This document shows, piece by piece, positions 7,240 to 15,326 of a stretch of DNA of 30,665 bases. The stretch's first letter is position 1, and every line of letters begins with the position of its first letter. Source of the stretch: a virus; IMG/VR virus record IMGVR_UViG_3300025646_000211, positions 1 to 30,665 of that record. The stretch is one strand, 5' to 3'. The position numbers and the translations under genes are program-made. Below the pieces are notes generated by a model. That model did not search any database. It was given only the letters and a program-made list of their open reading frames with translations, and was not told where the DNA came from.

Positions 7240-7660
7240 TTGGGCTGCGTTTGGTGTTAACGAGCACGTTGAAAGTACTGCAAAAAGCATGCTTTTAAAT
7301 CGTTACGCTCAGTTTGCAGTTAACGAGCACAGTGAAAATCTTGCTTATAACGAGATTTTAACCAATCCTGATACCCTCAGCGATTACACTTTAAAATTCT
7401 TCGGGCCTGAAGGTCCTTGCCCTGTGTATGAAAACGAGGGTGAATTAGAAACCCCCGGTTATCGTACCGCTCCTGTAAATACTGGAGAAATGGCGCAGTT
7501 CCCTGCTCCTCCCGCAGTTGCACAAAATGCTCCTCAACATCCCCAGAATTTCTGGAATACCTTTAGTGAGCAAATGACCAAAGATCCTCAGCAAGCCTGG
7601 AGAATTCTTAATCAAGCTCAGCCTAATACTGTTGCTAACAAATTGTTTGTAATGGAGTGA
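6647..7660 (+). CDS. Scaffolding protein, start nested in portal gene
   Basis: The protein has 337 residues. Scaffold proteins nucleate capsid assembly and leave before DNA enters. Position between portal and capsid genes, size and composition fit. Residues 1-145 are Pro/Gln/Ser/Ala rich and low complexity; residues about 145-250 are strongly helical (VVEAYGVEAPAVLNQYALQL and on); the C-terminus is amphipathic and ends VANKLFVME. A 21-residue internal repeat begins with GVNEH (about 204) and AVNEH (about 225). The first 593 nt overlap the portal frame. Codons are GC-rich there and revert to the AT-rich phage style exactly after the portal stop at 7239, as expected if the shared segment is doubly constrained. 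Confidence 0.85.
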   Translation: MQDATVQSIPQTSPSVAPSQYAAPAPQQAPQGPINYQVGTQYPQAVPAPAQAVTSYQSSPTQYAPQSQPGSNNPWESAFNRVVGLLSSPVQSPFQAAPSAPTTYSPANYGTSNPGTPSWATQTSQANPTFSPSSSQTSSPEHLAQVADSLNLSPESRQVVEAYGVEAPAVLNQYALQLEEMVDSALAWGQKANEVLTNWAAFGVNEHVESTAKSMLLNRYAQFAVNEHSENLAYNEILTNPDTLSDYTLKFFGPEGPCPVYENEGELETPGYRTAPVNTGEMAQFPAPPAVAQNAPQHPQNFWNTFSEQMTKDPQQAWRILNQAQPNTVANKLFVME

Positions 7661-7664
7661 GGTT

Positions 7665-8219
7665 ATGCGCGGCCTACTTAAATATGGTATTCCAGCTGCT
7701 GCAGGTATAGGTACAACGGGCTACGCTTTAATGCAAGGCGAAGATCTTGGTTCTGCACTTTTAGCGGGCGCAGCTGGCACATTAGGTGGCGCAGCCGGTT
7801 TACTTGGAGCCAGAAAACTTGCTGGTAAATACGCTCCTGCTCTACAAGATGCAAGAGAAAATGCAACTGAAAAAATTCTTCAAGGCGGAATAAGACTTGA
7901 AGATATGGTTGGAAATTTACCAGCAACTAGAGAAAAAGGCATTAGAGCAACAACTGGCAGGGCATTAGCTAATCAAGCAGTTAATGTTGCTAATCAAATT
8001 GCTCAAATGAATTTAGGTGAAAGAGCAGTTGGCAAAGGTATTGCAGGCATGGCAGTTCCGGCATCAGCACTTGTTGCTGGTTTAGGAGGTGTCGCTGCAG
8101 GTGCTATTCCAGGTTCATTAGGTGTACCTGGATTCCAACAGTCTATTGATCCTGAAAATTACGGTTCAAGTAACACTATGGGTGCAAGAGCTGCCCAAAC
8201 AACGCTAGGCTATTACTAA
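7665..8219 (+). CDS. Glycine-zipper hydrophobic protein, putative head/ejection component
   Basis: This 184-residue protein has ATG 7665 preceded by GGAGTGAGG four bases before. Three Gly/Ala-rich hydrophobic stretches (residues about 8-22, 28-48 and 128-155, the last GIAGMAVPASALVAGLGGVA) have glycine-zipper spacing. They flank a polar helical middle with LPATREKGIRATTGRALANQ. Such segments often insert into membranes or pack in oligomers. The gene lies between scaffold and major capsid genes, so an inner-capsid or DNA-ejection pore protein is a reasonable idea. No family is recognised. Confidence 0.75.
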   Translation: MRGLLKYGIPAAAGIGTTGYALMQGEDLGSALLAGAAGTLGGAAGLLGARKLAGKYAPALQDARENATEKILQGGIRLEDMVGNLPATREKGIRATTGRALANQAVNVANQIAQMNLGERAVGKGIAGMAVPASALVAGLGGVAAGAIPGSLGVPGFQQSIDPENYGSSNTMGARAAQTTLGYY

Positions 8220-8313
8220 AATTAATGCCTGGTAAAATTTCAATAGATATAGACACAACGGTCTTAATCTTTTGATCAATTACACACACTGAGACACTGG
8301 AGGATAAACTAAA

Positions 8314-9480
8314 GTGTTCATTGATAACGATTTCCCCAAAATTCTAGGTGCGGAGCTATATCGTCCCCACCCGGCTTATATCTGTGAAATGGCCGTTGAG
8401 CCGGTTGTGGTTCACGACTTCTCACGTCAACCCGGTCAAACCGTTCAATTAGATCGCTACAAGTTCTGGGGTGCTCCCGGCACTAAAGATAGCCGTGAAC
8501 GTATTGCTGACCAAACTATCGGTACTGCTAATAGCCGTAACATTACTAAAGAAAAAGTCCTGGTTGTGCTGAAAGAGTACACCGGTCCTGCAGATCCGGG
8601 TGATCCCACTCAACCTTCGACTTTTAAAATTGCTCGTGAAACTCTGATTACCGCTCAGCGTCTGCTGCTGGACACCGGTAATCTGAATATGTTCCACCAG
8701 TCCATCGGTTCTCTGACACTGTTGGATGACTATCGTCGTTGGCGTGATCGCGTCTTCATTGACGAACTGGCCAAAGCCGAAGCCAATGGTGCTGCTTCAA
8801 CCAGCCAAGGCGGTTACTATTTTGCTGGCGGCAAAACCAAAGATTCTTCCGGTCGTGTTTCTTACACTGCCACTGAATATGCTGCTCAAACCCAGCAGTT
8901 CTCTGTGCGCACTGACCTGCTGAATGTTGTTAAGGATCTGCGTAAGCGCAACGTTCCTACCTTCTCTGATGGTATGTATCGTTGCATCTGCGATCCCGTC
9001 TTTATGCTGCACCTGCGTCGCGATCCCGACTTCCGTGAGATTGCTCGTTATGCAGGCAATCCCGGCCAAGGCATGTACATGGGCGGCAACCCCATGATGC
9101 CTAACAACTCCAGCTTCTACATGGGTCCTCAGGCTGGCCAAGGTTATTTCCTGGCTGGCGAACCTGTGATGCCTACTGGTGTCCAATTTGAAGGTGTTAA
9201 ATTCTTCGAATCTACCAACTTCCCGACCAAGAATATCACTGCTTCCTTCGATGAGGGCAGCACATATTCTTCCCAAGAAGTCGCCCAAGGTTTCTTCTTT
9301 GGTCCTCAATCGGTTGGCGTTGGCGTTGGCGGTCCTAATGCTCAGGTTCTCATCAACAATAACGATGACTTTAGCCGTTTCATCATCCTGATCTGGCAAC
9401 TTTACGCTGGTTTTGAAATTCTAAATAAGGATTTCGTTACCACTGGTTTCAGCTTTGTGGCTGATGACGGCATACTTTGA
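8314..9480 (+). CDS. Major capsid protein, HK97-fold, N4 gp56-like
   Basis: This protein of 388 residues starts at GTG 8314, with GGAGG about ten bases upstream. It forms the icosahedral shell. Features that fit the N4-gp56-type capsid family are the N-terminal FSRQPGQTVQLDRYKFWG segment, a spine-helix region with TLITAQRLLLDTGNL, and a C-terminal domain with CICDPVFMLHLRRDPDFREI and a Gly/Met/Asn-rich loop (MGGNPMMPNNSSFYMG). The codon choice is clearly more GC-rich (for example Ctg, Cgt, ggC) than in its neighbours; a hand count for 8641-8700 gives 31 of 60 G+C. This is the usual sign of very high expression. It lies directly downstream of the scaffold and glycine-zipper genes. Confidence 0.88.
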   Translation: MFIDNDFPKILGAELYRPHPAYICEMAVEPVVVHDFSRQPGQTVQLDRYKFWGAPGTKDSRERIADQTIGTANSRNITKEKVLVVLKEYTGPADPGDPTQPSTFKIARETLITAQRLLLDTGNLNMFHQSIGSLTLLDDYRRWRDRVFIDELAKAEANGAASTSQGGYYFAGGKTKDSSGRVSYTATEYAAQTQQFSVRTDLLNVVKDLRKRNVPTFSDGMYRCICDPVFMLHLRRDPDFREIARYAGNPGQGMYMGGNPMMPNNSSFYMGPQAGQGYFLAGEPVMPTGVQFEGVKFFESTNFPTKNITASFDEGSTYSSQEVAQGFFFGPQSVGVGVGGPNAQVLINNNDDFSRFIILIWQLYAGFEILNKDFVTTGFSFVADDGIL

Positions 9481-9511
9481 TTTTTAGTAAACCTTATATA
9501 GGAGACCATAA

Positions 9512-10309
9512 ATGAGCTACCTGTCCACTAAAAGAATTTACCCTGGTAACTGGGTAGAAGCACTCAATGGTTGGTATAAAAACATTGATACCAACGATGA
9601 CGGCACAAACAACGCTTCCAAGGGCGGCCCTACTTCCGTTTTAGCTACCCCTGGTTATCGTTACTATCAACAAAGAGGCTATGTTGAAGTAGCTGTTGCT
9701 TCAGGCAACGCTATTACAACTGGCGATGTAATCGTTCCTTCTCCTTATAGAAACGACGATACCCGTCCTGATATCACCGGTATGGTGATCTCTGGCAGCA
9801 GCACTCAACCTGCTTACGTTTACCGCACCGCAATCTCCGTAGCCCAAGGCTGGAATGATGGCCGTGTTTCTTCAGGTGTGTACGCAGCTACTGGTAACGT
9901 TATTTCTTTTGGTCGTGATTCCAGTGGCCCTACTGCTGCCTCTGGGGTTGGCGAGGGTGTGATTCAGGCTAACCTGACCTCTACTGTTTCTGGCGATGCT
10001 GCCACGAAGATTTTCTTCTCAGGTACTTCCCAAGCTTTCGGCACTCATCCTTTCCTGACCGCAACCGGTGCAACTGGTGTGGCCCCTGGCAAGGTTCATT
10101 ACGAAGCAACTAATGCGACCACGATGAAAGTGTTTGCAAAAGGCACTGCCAATGCAACTACTACCTCCGGTGGTTTCTACATCTCTGATGCTGATTACAA
10201 TGCAGGCTTAAAAGGTTATCTGCTTGTAGAAATCTGCTACATTGTTCCTGACAATGCACCGGATTACTCAGATCTTGAAGAATATTTAGCTAATCGAGTT
10301 GTATCCTGA
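9512..10309 (+). CDS. Abundant virion protein, candidate capsid decoration protein
   Basis: The protein has 265 residues, with ATG 9512 preceded by AGGAGA at 9501-9506. It is rich in Gly/Thr/Ser/Ala and beta-prone, with no catalytic motif. Codon use is GC-rich like that of the capsid gene and unlike the rest of the window, which suggests it is also made in large amounts. It follows the capsid gene with only a 31-nt gap. Capsid cement/decoration protein or a second shell protein is my first choice; a tail-tube subunit is the alternative. The family is not recognised with certainty. Confidence 0.8.
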   Translation: MSYLSTKRIYPGNWVEALNGWYKNIDTNDDGTNNASKGGPTSVLATPGYRYYQQRGYVEVAVASGNAITTGDVIVPSPYRNDDTRPDITGMVISGSSTQPAYVYRTAISVAQGWNDGRVSSGVYAATGNVISFGRDSSGPTAASGVGEGVIQANLTSTVSGDAATKIFFSGTSQAFGTHPFLTATGATGVAPGKVHYEATNATTMKVFAKGTANATTTSGGFYISDADYNAGLKGYLLVEICYIVPDNAPDYSDLEEYLANRVVS

Positions 10310-10336
10310 AGTTAATTTGTTAGGTTAGAATATGGA

Positions 10337-10355
10337 CCAGAACAAATCATTCTGG
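10337..10355. terminator. Short hairpin after the capsid-protein pair (weak)
   Basis: CCAGAA and TTCTGG form a 6-bp stem with a 7-nt loop just before the next gene. There is no U-tract. It could partially terminate the highly expressed capsid transcript, or be chance. Confidence 0.25.
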
Positions 10356-10359
10356 GTTC

Positions 10360-10770
10360 ATGCTCTATCAACATATTAAAACAGGCGCTCGGGTTAGAGT
10401 TATTAGTGAGTTAGATGAAGGCGATTGGTTTCTGGTCGAAGACCAGGACGGTCGCCTTTCTCACGTTTATAAAACAGAATTAAAAGCAGATGAATCTGCA
10501 ACAAAAAAAGTTAAAACGTTGCAAGTAAAAGATAAAGCTTCAAAAGAAGAACCAAGGAATTTTCCACCTGATGTACGTTTAAACATTAACGGCGCAACCG
10601 CTCAAATGATTGCAGATCATATTAAAGGGATTGGTCTTAAAACAGCAAAAGAAATTAAAGACTTACAAATGAGTTTGCAAGGAGAAAAATTTACAACTCT
10701 TGAACAATTAAAGCAAGTAAAACGAGTGGATTGGGAAGCTGTTTTTGCTGCTGATTTAGTAAGAGTATAA
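10360..10770 (+). CDS. Helix-hairpin-helix protein with SH3-like N-terminus
   Basis: This 136-residue protein has two parts. Residues 1-42 look like a small beta barrel (GARVRVISELDEGDWFLVED, then HVYKTEL) of SH3/KOW style. A Lys/Asp-rich linker (45-68) leads to residues 70-125, with NINGATAQMIADHIKGIG, then LKTAKEIKDL and TLEQLKQVKRVDW. That part matches the ComEA-type double helix-hairpin-helix, which binds DNA backbone without sequence specificity through the GIG turn. A DNA-contacting head-completion or connector component would fit the position after capsid genes; that role is inference. The ATG is inside a short hairpin-containing leader. Confidence 0.7.
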   Translation: MLYQHIKTGARVRVISELDEGDWFLVEDQDGRLSHVYKTELKADESATKKVKTLQVKDKASKEEPRNFPPDVRLNINGATAQMIADHIKGIGLKTAKEIKDLQMSLQGEKFTTLEQLKQVKRVDWEAVFAADLVRV

Positions 10771-10794
10771 TAATAAAACGGATGTCAGGAACTA

Positions 10795-11256
10795 GTGGAG
10801 TTATCAGAATTCGATAAAAGTAGAGTAAGGTATCACTTAGGATACTTTACTGTTTCTGTTCCAGCGGGCGATTATGCTCGTCTGGAAGAAGCAATGAACA
10901 CTGTTCCTGATTCATTCTTTTACGATAAAATCACAATACAAATTAGTCGTTGTGATACAGCGGAGAAAAAAACAGAAGTTGCAACATCGCCATCAACAAG
11001 AATCGAAAGCATTCTAGGTGATGTTGACAGAACGATTAGATCTAGCAACGCTAAGGAAGCTTTAAAAGTTTGGGATGAAATTTATTTATACGAAACGAAT
11101 CGTTTAGCACAAATTCTTTATGTACCAAACTATAAAGATCCTTTTCAGGCACGGTACAGATTTGATCGCTCTGGTGCTGAATTTATTCAAGCGTTACCCG
11201 GACCAGCTGATACTGCTGTTGGTTCTCGTTTGTACTTAAGAGACAATTTACGTTGA
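10795..11256 (+). CDS. Putative head-tail connector/neck protein
   Basis: This protein of 153 residues starts at GTG; GGA at 10789-10791 is a weak ribosome site. It has an N-terminal SRVRYHLGYF segment, a middle helical region with an Asp-Val-Asp-Arg-Thr-Ile run, and a C-terminal region with QARYRFDRSGAEFIQALPGP. All-helical proteins of this size located a few genes after the capsid gene are often adaptor or neck proteins, and the N-terminal pattern reminds me of those. This is context-based; no diagnostic motif is present. Confidence 0.6.
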   Translation: MELSEFDKSRVRYHLGYFTVSVPAGDYARLEEAMNTVPDSFFYDKITIQISRCDTAEKKTEVATSPSTRIESILGDVDRTIRSSNAKEALKVWDEIYLYETNRLAQILYVPNYKDPFQARYRFDRSGAEFIQALPGPADTAVGSRLYLRDNLR

Positions 11257-11268
11257 GGTTACCAGCTC

Positions 11269-12063
11269 ATGCCTATTCCAATAACATTCTTAAGCAACCT
11301 TGCATCAAAAGGAATTACCAAGCTTGCACCTTACGGACTAGGTTTAGGAATCACTGATTTAGTGCCAAATAATATTGCTGCTTCTCAACAACGCAATCAA
11401 TTACGTCAGCAAAATCCTGGTTTTCTTGGTCAAGCAAACGCTAATTTATATGGCTTAATACAAACATTAACTGGTGGTCCTTTTTCTCCTATTCCTTCAA
11501 CGGTAAAAGCAGCTCAAGAAATTTACAGAACAAATCCTGTTCTTCCTGATCCTACCTCTGTTCCGCCCCAACTTCAATTGATGTCCGATGGTCGCTGGTT
11601 AGCTCCCAGTCACATGGTAGACACAGAGTTTCCTGGTCCTGGACGCCAACGTGCTCTGCAAAAAGCTCAAAAATCTGCACCACGACAAACTAATGAACCT
11701 GCTGATGGGATTCTGAAGACCATCGACCCTGTTTTATCTCCAGAAATTCCTGACTTTTTACAAAGTCAAACACCAGTAGTTGTTACTACTCCTGAAATTC
11801 CTGGTCAAGCCATAGGTAATATGGCAGGCACAGACCTATACAATGTAGCAAAACAAGCAGCTGTACAACTAGGAACACAACAAGATTTAGATGCAGTAAC
11901 TAATTTAGGTTTAGCCCAGTGGAGAGCTAATTTCCCTGGACTTGCAGGTTCTCCATTATCTCCAGAAGCATTACAGAGAGATGTTCAACAAGAAGAATTA
12001 GCAATTAAAAGTCAAGATTTTATGAAAAAATATAAAAAACTTATGGAGGCAAATAAAAAATGA
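11269..12063 (+). CDS. Unknown protein, probably virion
   Basis: This 264-residue protein has ATG 11269 with GAGG at 11255-11258 upstream. The N-terminus is hydrophobic and Gly-containing (PITFLSNLASKGITKLAPYG). The rest is Pro/Gln rich, with an Asp-Gly-Arg-Trp-Leu-Ala-Pro motif near residue 107 and a Lys-rich amphipathic C-terminal helix. It overlaps the lytic transglycosylase gene by ATGA, so the two are likely co-translated and possibly packaged together. Overall style resembles the 247-residue protein at 3948. No known domain is recognised. Confidence 0.75.
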   Translation: MPIPITFLSNLASKGITKLAPYGLGLGITDLVPNNIAASQQRNQLRQQNPGFLGQANANLYGLIQTLTGGPFSPIPSTVKAAQEIYRTNPVLPDPTSVPPQLQLMSDGRWLAPSHMVDTEFPGPGRQRALQKAQKSAPRQTNEPADGILKTIDPVLSPEIPDFLQSQTPVVVTTPEIPGQAIGNMAGTDLYNVAKQAAVQLGTQQDLDAVTNLGLAQWRANFPGLAGSPLSPEALQRDVQQEELAIKSQDFMKKYKKLMEANKK

Positions 12064-12743
12064 GTCAAGATAAATACATTACTTTTATTCAATCCCCAAG
12101 AGGACGAGCCCTTTTAAATACAATTCGTCACGCAGAAGGCACAAAAGGTGACAAAGGCTATCAAACTATATTTGGATATGATTATTTTAATGACTTTAGT
12201 AAACACCCTAATATTGTAAATCGTTCAAGTGGTTATGCTAGTGCAGCTGCAGGAGCATATCAATTTATGCCTAATACCTGGGGTATGGCACAAAAAGCAT
12301 TGAATTTAAGTGACTTTGGTCCAAGAAATCAAGATATTGCAGCAAGTTATTTGATTGATAGAAGATATCCTATTAGCAAAATAATGGAAGGAGCATCTTT
12401 ACAAGATGTTCTTCATGATCTTGCTCCTGAATGGGCTTCTTTGCCAACCAGAGAAGGCAAAAGTTTTTATGATCAACCTGTTAAATCCTTTGAAGAATTA
12501 CAAAAAGTATATGATACCGAATTGGGAAATCCTCAAACAACTGTTTCCCCAAGTAATTATCAAACAAAACCTCAAGCAAAACCTACAGCTAAAAAAACAT
12601 CTTTATCCCCTAATAAATTTTTACGTAACTTTTTAATGAATGCAATAAATGAAAATAATTTAATGAGACCTGTTATGCCTATAACACCTATGATCCCAAA
12701 CTTTTTGCAAGACTTTAACCCATTAAGGTTTTTATCAAGATAA
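12060..12743 (+). CDS. Lambda-R-type lytic transglycosylase (GH104 family)
   Basis: The protein has 227 residues. It cleaves peptidoglycan between MurNAc and GlcNAc, forming 1,6-anhydro ends. Residues 20-150 line up with lambda endolysin R: IRHAEGT with Glu26 as the likely catalytic acid, GYQTIFGYDYFNDFSKHP, SAAAGAYQFMPNTW, LSDFGPRNQDIAA and WASLP. An extra C-terminal part (150-227) is Lys/Pro then hydrophobic (LMRPVMPITPMIPNFLQ), absent from lambda R. No signal peptide is present and no clear holin is adjacent. It sits among virion genes, so it may be a particle-borne entry enzyme as well as, or instead of, the endolysin. Confidence 0.82.
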   Translation: MSQDKYITFIQSPRGRALLNTIRHAEGTKGDKGYQTIFGYDYFNDFSKHPNIVNRSSGYASAAAGAYQFMPNTWGMAQKALNLSDFGPRNQDIAASYLIDRRYPISKIMEGASLQDVLHDLAPEWASLPTREGKSFYDQPVKSFEELQKVYDTELGNPQTTVSPSNYQTKPQAKPTAKKTSLSPNKFLRNFLMNAINENNLMRPVMPITPMIPNFLQDFNPLRFLSR

Positions 12744-12778
12744 ATAAGTTAAAATTGTTTTACTAAGGAAAATCAAAA

Positions 12779-13561
12779 GTGTCTTCTACATCTTCAAACA
12801 AACAGCCAGTATTTGTAGATCGTCCGTTGTTTGACTCTGTAAGAGTCACAACTCAGACAGTAGGATCTAAAGCTGGCGCAACTCTTTTTGTTCAAGGCGG
12901 ACAAGCTCCATCTATCTTAGTTGATATGGACGCCAACTTAGAAGATGATAATAACAATGGTGGTGTTATAGATTCTATTTCAATTGTTAGAAACGAATTT
13001 TACAGTAAACCTGATTACACTGTAAATGCAACTACATCAGGAAATGTTTTATATTTAACCAGTGGGCAAAGCGTGTTTATTGAAGACGCAACTGTTATTA
13101 CAGGCACAGCTGCAGCCAGTGGTTATGGTTATTATTTTTATACAGGTGCATCAGCTTTGACTGGTGTTAATACAGCAATTCACTATACAGGTGGTACGGC
13201 TGATGGTTTTGCTTACAGCGGTGTAGCTCATGGCTATATGCCTGCTGTTACATTTGTGTTCTATCAAACAAGAGGAACAACAACACCAGTTCCTGCAAGT
13301 GGTGATTATAAAGTTTTATTTGCAAAAACTGTTCCAGCAAATACAGATAAAGTTGATTGCTCAGATATTATGCCTCCGTTAGCCTCACCAATTCCTGCAG
13401 TTGGAAATACTACAGGATTAGGTGAAACTGCTCCTATGAGAAATAAAGGCATTTATTTAGAAAGAGGAGATCGTCTTTATGTGGGAGTTTTTGCAGATAC
13501 TGTAAATATTTCAGGTTATACACAAGGAGCACACGTTTACGCCCAGGGCGGCCTATTTTAA
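12779..13561 (+). CDS. Beta-rich virion structural protein
   Basis: This protein of 260 residues starts at GTG, with AAGGA nine bases upstream. It is dominated by Gly, Thr, Ser, Val and Tyr with alternating patterns typical of beta sandwiches, for example an FVQGGQAPSILVDMDAN segment and later YLERGDRLYVGVFADTV. The second reads like a jelly-roll strand pair of the kind seen in phage and cyanobacterial-virus surface proteins. No enzyme motif is found. It lies between the transglycosylase and the 556-residue Cys/His protein. A tail or baseplate-like component is plausible; there is no firm family assignment. Confidence 0.75.
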   Translation: MSSTSSNKQPVFVDRPLFDSVRVTTQTVGSKAGATLFVQGGQAPSILVDMDANLEDDNNNGGVIDSISIVRNEFYSKPDYTVNATTSGNVLYLTSGQSVFIEDATVITGTAAASGYGYYFYTGASALTGVNTAIHYTGGTADGFAYSGVAHGYMPAVTFVFYQTRGTTTPVPASGDYKVLFAKTVPANTDKVDCSDIMPPLASPIPAVGNTTGLGETAPMRNKGIYLERGDRLYVGVFADTVNISGYTQGAHVYAQGGLF

Positions 13562-13563
13562 AA

Positions 13564-15234
13564 ATGCCTAAAAAGAGTGGAAGTTCTTTTGGTTCTTTTG
13601 ACTCTTTTTCAAAAGCCGAAAAATTTAAACCACAAGAATTGAATGCTATAACGACTGAGTTTTCCAGGGGCTCAGTTCCAAACTCTATTGCAACAACAAA
13701 TAGAGAATCTGCCTGGGCGCGTTGGCGTAGAGGTTATGAAATTGCAACAGCAGAAGTTTATAATTACGATATTACATATCCTTTTAGATATCAAATTCCT
13801 GATCCTTTAGCGCCTATACCAGTTAGTGGTATTTTTATGGCGCTTGAAAATAATAATGACGTTTTATTGTATGAAGATTTAGAATTCTTTGCTTTAGAAG
13901 ATTCAGTAGGCCCTGGTACAGTAACAAATCCTGTTCCAATTATTTCAGGAGCTTTTGTTGGATTTCCAACAAAAAATAAAGAATTTGGAATACATTGGGC
14001 ATTATGGCGTTATGCAGGATCTATTAGATGTGATCAATTTACAGATCCAAATACAGGAAAAAATTTATACGTTGAAAGTGTAACTGAAGATCAAAAATAT
14101 TGGTATGTAAAATTAGCTGGCAATTGGGGACCAGATAATAAACTTCCAGCACCTTTCTTTATTGAAGTTGAAGGTCAACCTTCAGGTACTAAACCTGCAA
14201 ATACTGAAATTTTTGAAGATCGGATTGTAGAAAAAAATGGAAAAATTATTGATAAAAATACCATTAATCCAGCAAATCAAAAAAGGTATGGTTATGTTCA
14301 AGCTATTGTTATTGACATAGCAGAAGAAACAGGCATTTTAACTTTTAAAAAAGCAGGCTCAATATATGTAACTCCTGATGCTGTTTTTGTAACACCTTCT
14401 CCTGTGCCATTTGAAACAGGTAGATTTTTAATAACAGGACCTAGATATAGTTGTACTTGTCAAGACTTTACTAGAAGAGATTATGCATTTTTAGAAACAA
14501 CTGTTAGACAGAGTAATAAAAAATTATTTCCTAGAAATAAAATAGCAAGCGTTAAACCTGGCCGTGTTGATGTTGTTCAAAACAATGGCAATACAGATAA
14601 CAGAGCAATGACAAAAGCAGATGTTAATAGAGGTTTAAAAATTACATATCCAGGAGGATTTAGTATTGATTATGAAGTTACAAACTTAACTCAAGAAAAT
14701 AGATTAACACCTAGAGATAATCCCGGTGTATATGTAGACTTTGGTGCTACTTATCTGCGAAGTACAACAGACATATCAATTGCTGGTTCAAGGCCAGAAG
14801 GTTATCCAAAATTTGAAGATTATAAAACATCAGTAACAAAAACTGATTCCAGTGTTGTACGTCAAGATGAACTTATAGAATTAACTGATGTTTGGACACC
14901 GTTACTAGATGAAATGCGTTATTGCAAACATATTTATGCATTAAAATTTAAAGACTCTTTGTTCCCACCAGAGCCTTCTGATTTTCCAGTAGGTGTAATG
15001 AGTATGGTTGAATGGGAACAAAATTTAGTTTTAAAAACTGAAAAAGATGAAATGTCAGCATATAACATGTTGTTAAATCGAAGAGGTTTATCAAAAATGG
15101 ATGTACCTCCATATAATTGTCAGTCTCCTATGCTATTTCCGATGATGCAAAAAATATTTAATATCGCTACAAATGATATTAAAATTGAAAATTTTACAAT
15201 GTTTGATAAGAATAACCAAGAATATAGCCCTTAA
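13564..15234 (+). CDS. Virion protein with split SWIM-like C-x-C ... C-x-H set
   Basis: This 556-residue protein has ATG two bases after the upstream stop. The N-terminal 60 residues are Ser/Phe/Lys rich, with an ESAWARWRRGYEIA segment. The body is beta-rich. Residues 295-304 read YSCTCQDFTR (Cys297, Cys299) and residues 452-460 read RYCKHIYAL (Cys454, His456). This is the C-x-C-x(n)-C-x-H signature of SWIM zinc fingers, but with about 154 residues between the halves instead of the usual short loop. A zinc-stapled structural fold is likely; SWIM domains usually bind nucleic acid or protein. Position suggests a tail or baseplate protein. I recall similar cyanophage virion proteins but cannot prove the link here. 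Confidence 0.75.
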   Translation: MPKKSGSSFGSFDSFSKAEKFKPQELNAITTEFSRGSVPNSIATTNRESAWARWRRGYEIATAEVYNYDITYPFRYQIPDPLAPIPVSGIFMALENNNDVLLYEDLEFFALEDSVGPGTVTNPVPIISGAFVGFPTKNKEFGIHWALWRYAGSIRCDQFTDPNTGKNLYVESVTEDQKYWYVKLAGNWGPDNKLPAPFFIEVEGQPSGTKPANTEIFEDRIVEKNGKIIDKNTINPANQKRYGYVQAIVIDIAEETGILTFKKAGSIYVTPDAVFVTPSPVPFETGRFLITGPRYSCTCQDFTRRDYAFLETTVRQSNKKLFPRNKIASVKPGRVDVVQNNGNTDNRAMTKADVNRGLKITYPGGFSIDYEVTNLTQENRLTPRDNPGVYVDFGATYLRSTTDISIAGSRPEGYPKFEDYKTSVTKTDSSVVRQDELIELTDVWTPLLDEMRYCKHIYALKFKDSLFPPEPSDFPVGVMSMVEWEQNLVLKTEKDEMSAYNMLLNRRGLSKMDVPPYNCQSPMLFPMMQKIFNIATNDIKIENFTMFDKNNQEYSP

Positions 15235-15257
15235 CACATAGTATATACTTATAAGTG

Positions 15258-15288
15258 AACGCATGACTGTGCTACTGGTGTCTGCGTT
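15258..15288. repeat. Inverted repeat in the 92-nt gap before the integrase-like gene
   Basis: AACGCA (15258-15263) and TGCGTT (15283-15288) are a perfect 6-nt inverted repeat with a 19-nt loop, followed by GTTGC/GCAAC around 15286-15304. It could be a terminator for the virion operon, a recombination site or chance. No tRNA fragment is seen in this gap. Confidence 0.25.
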
Positions 15289-15326
15289 GCTAGTCTTTAT
15301 GCAACTGAAGTTCGCTTTATGGTTTT

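Noticed and set aside
6473-7290. Long open frames on the minus strand across the GC-rich island (148, 113 and 106 residues)
   Set aside because: They arise from GC-rich composition opposite two real plus-strand frames, have no ribosome sites and encode low-complexity Arg/Leu/Gly sequence.
8797-9399. 200-residue minus-strand frame inside the capsid gene
   Set aside because: It is a shadow of the GC-ended codons in the highly expressed capsid gene; there are no motifs and no independent signals.
10332-10379. 15-codon frame containing the 10337 hairpin
   Set aside because: It is very short, lacks a ribosome site and overlaps the next gene's start.
15240-15326. tRNA or tRNA fragment as an att site near the integrase-like gene
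   Set aside because: No cloverleaf, T-loop or CCA-like end can be found in the gap; only short inverted repeats.
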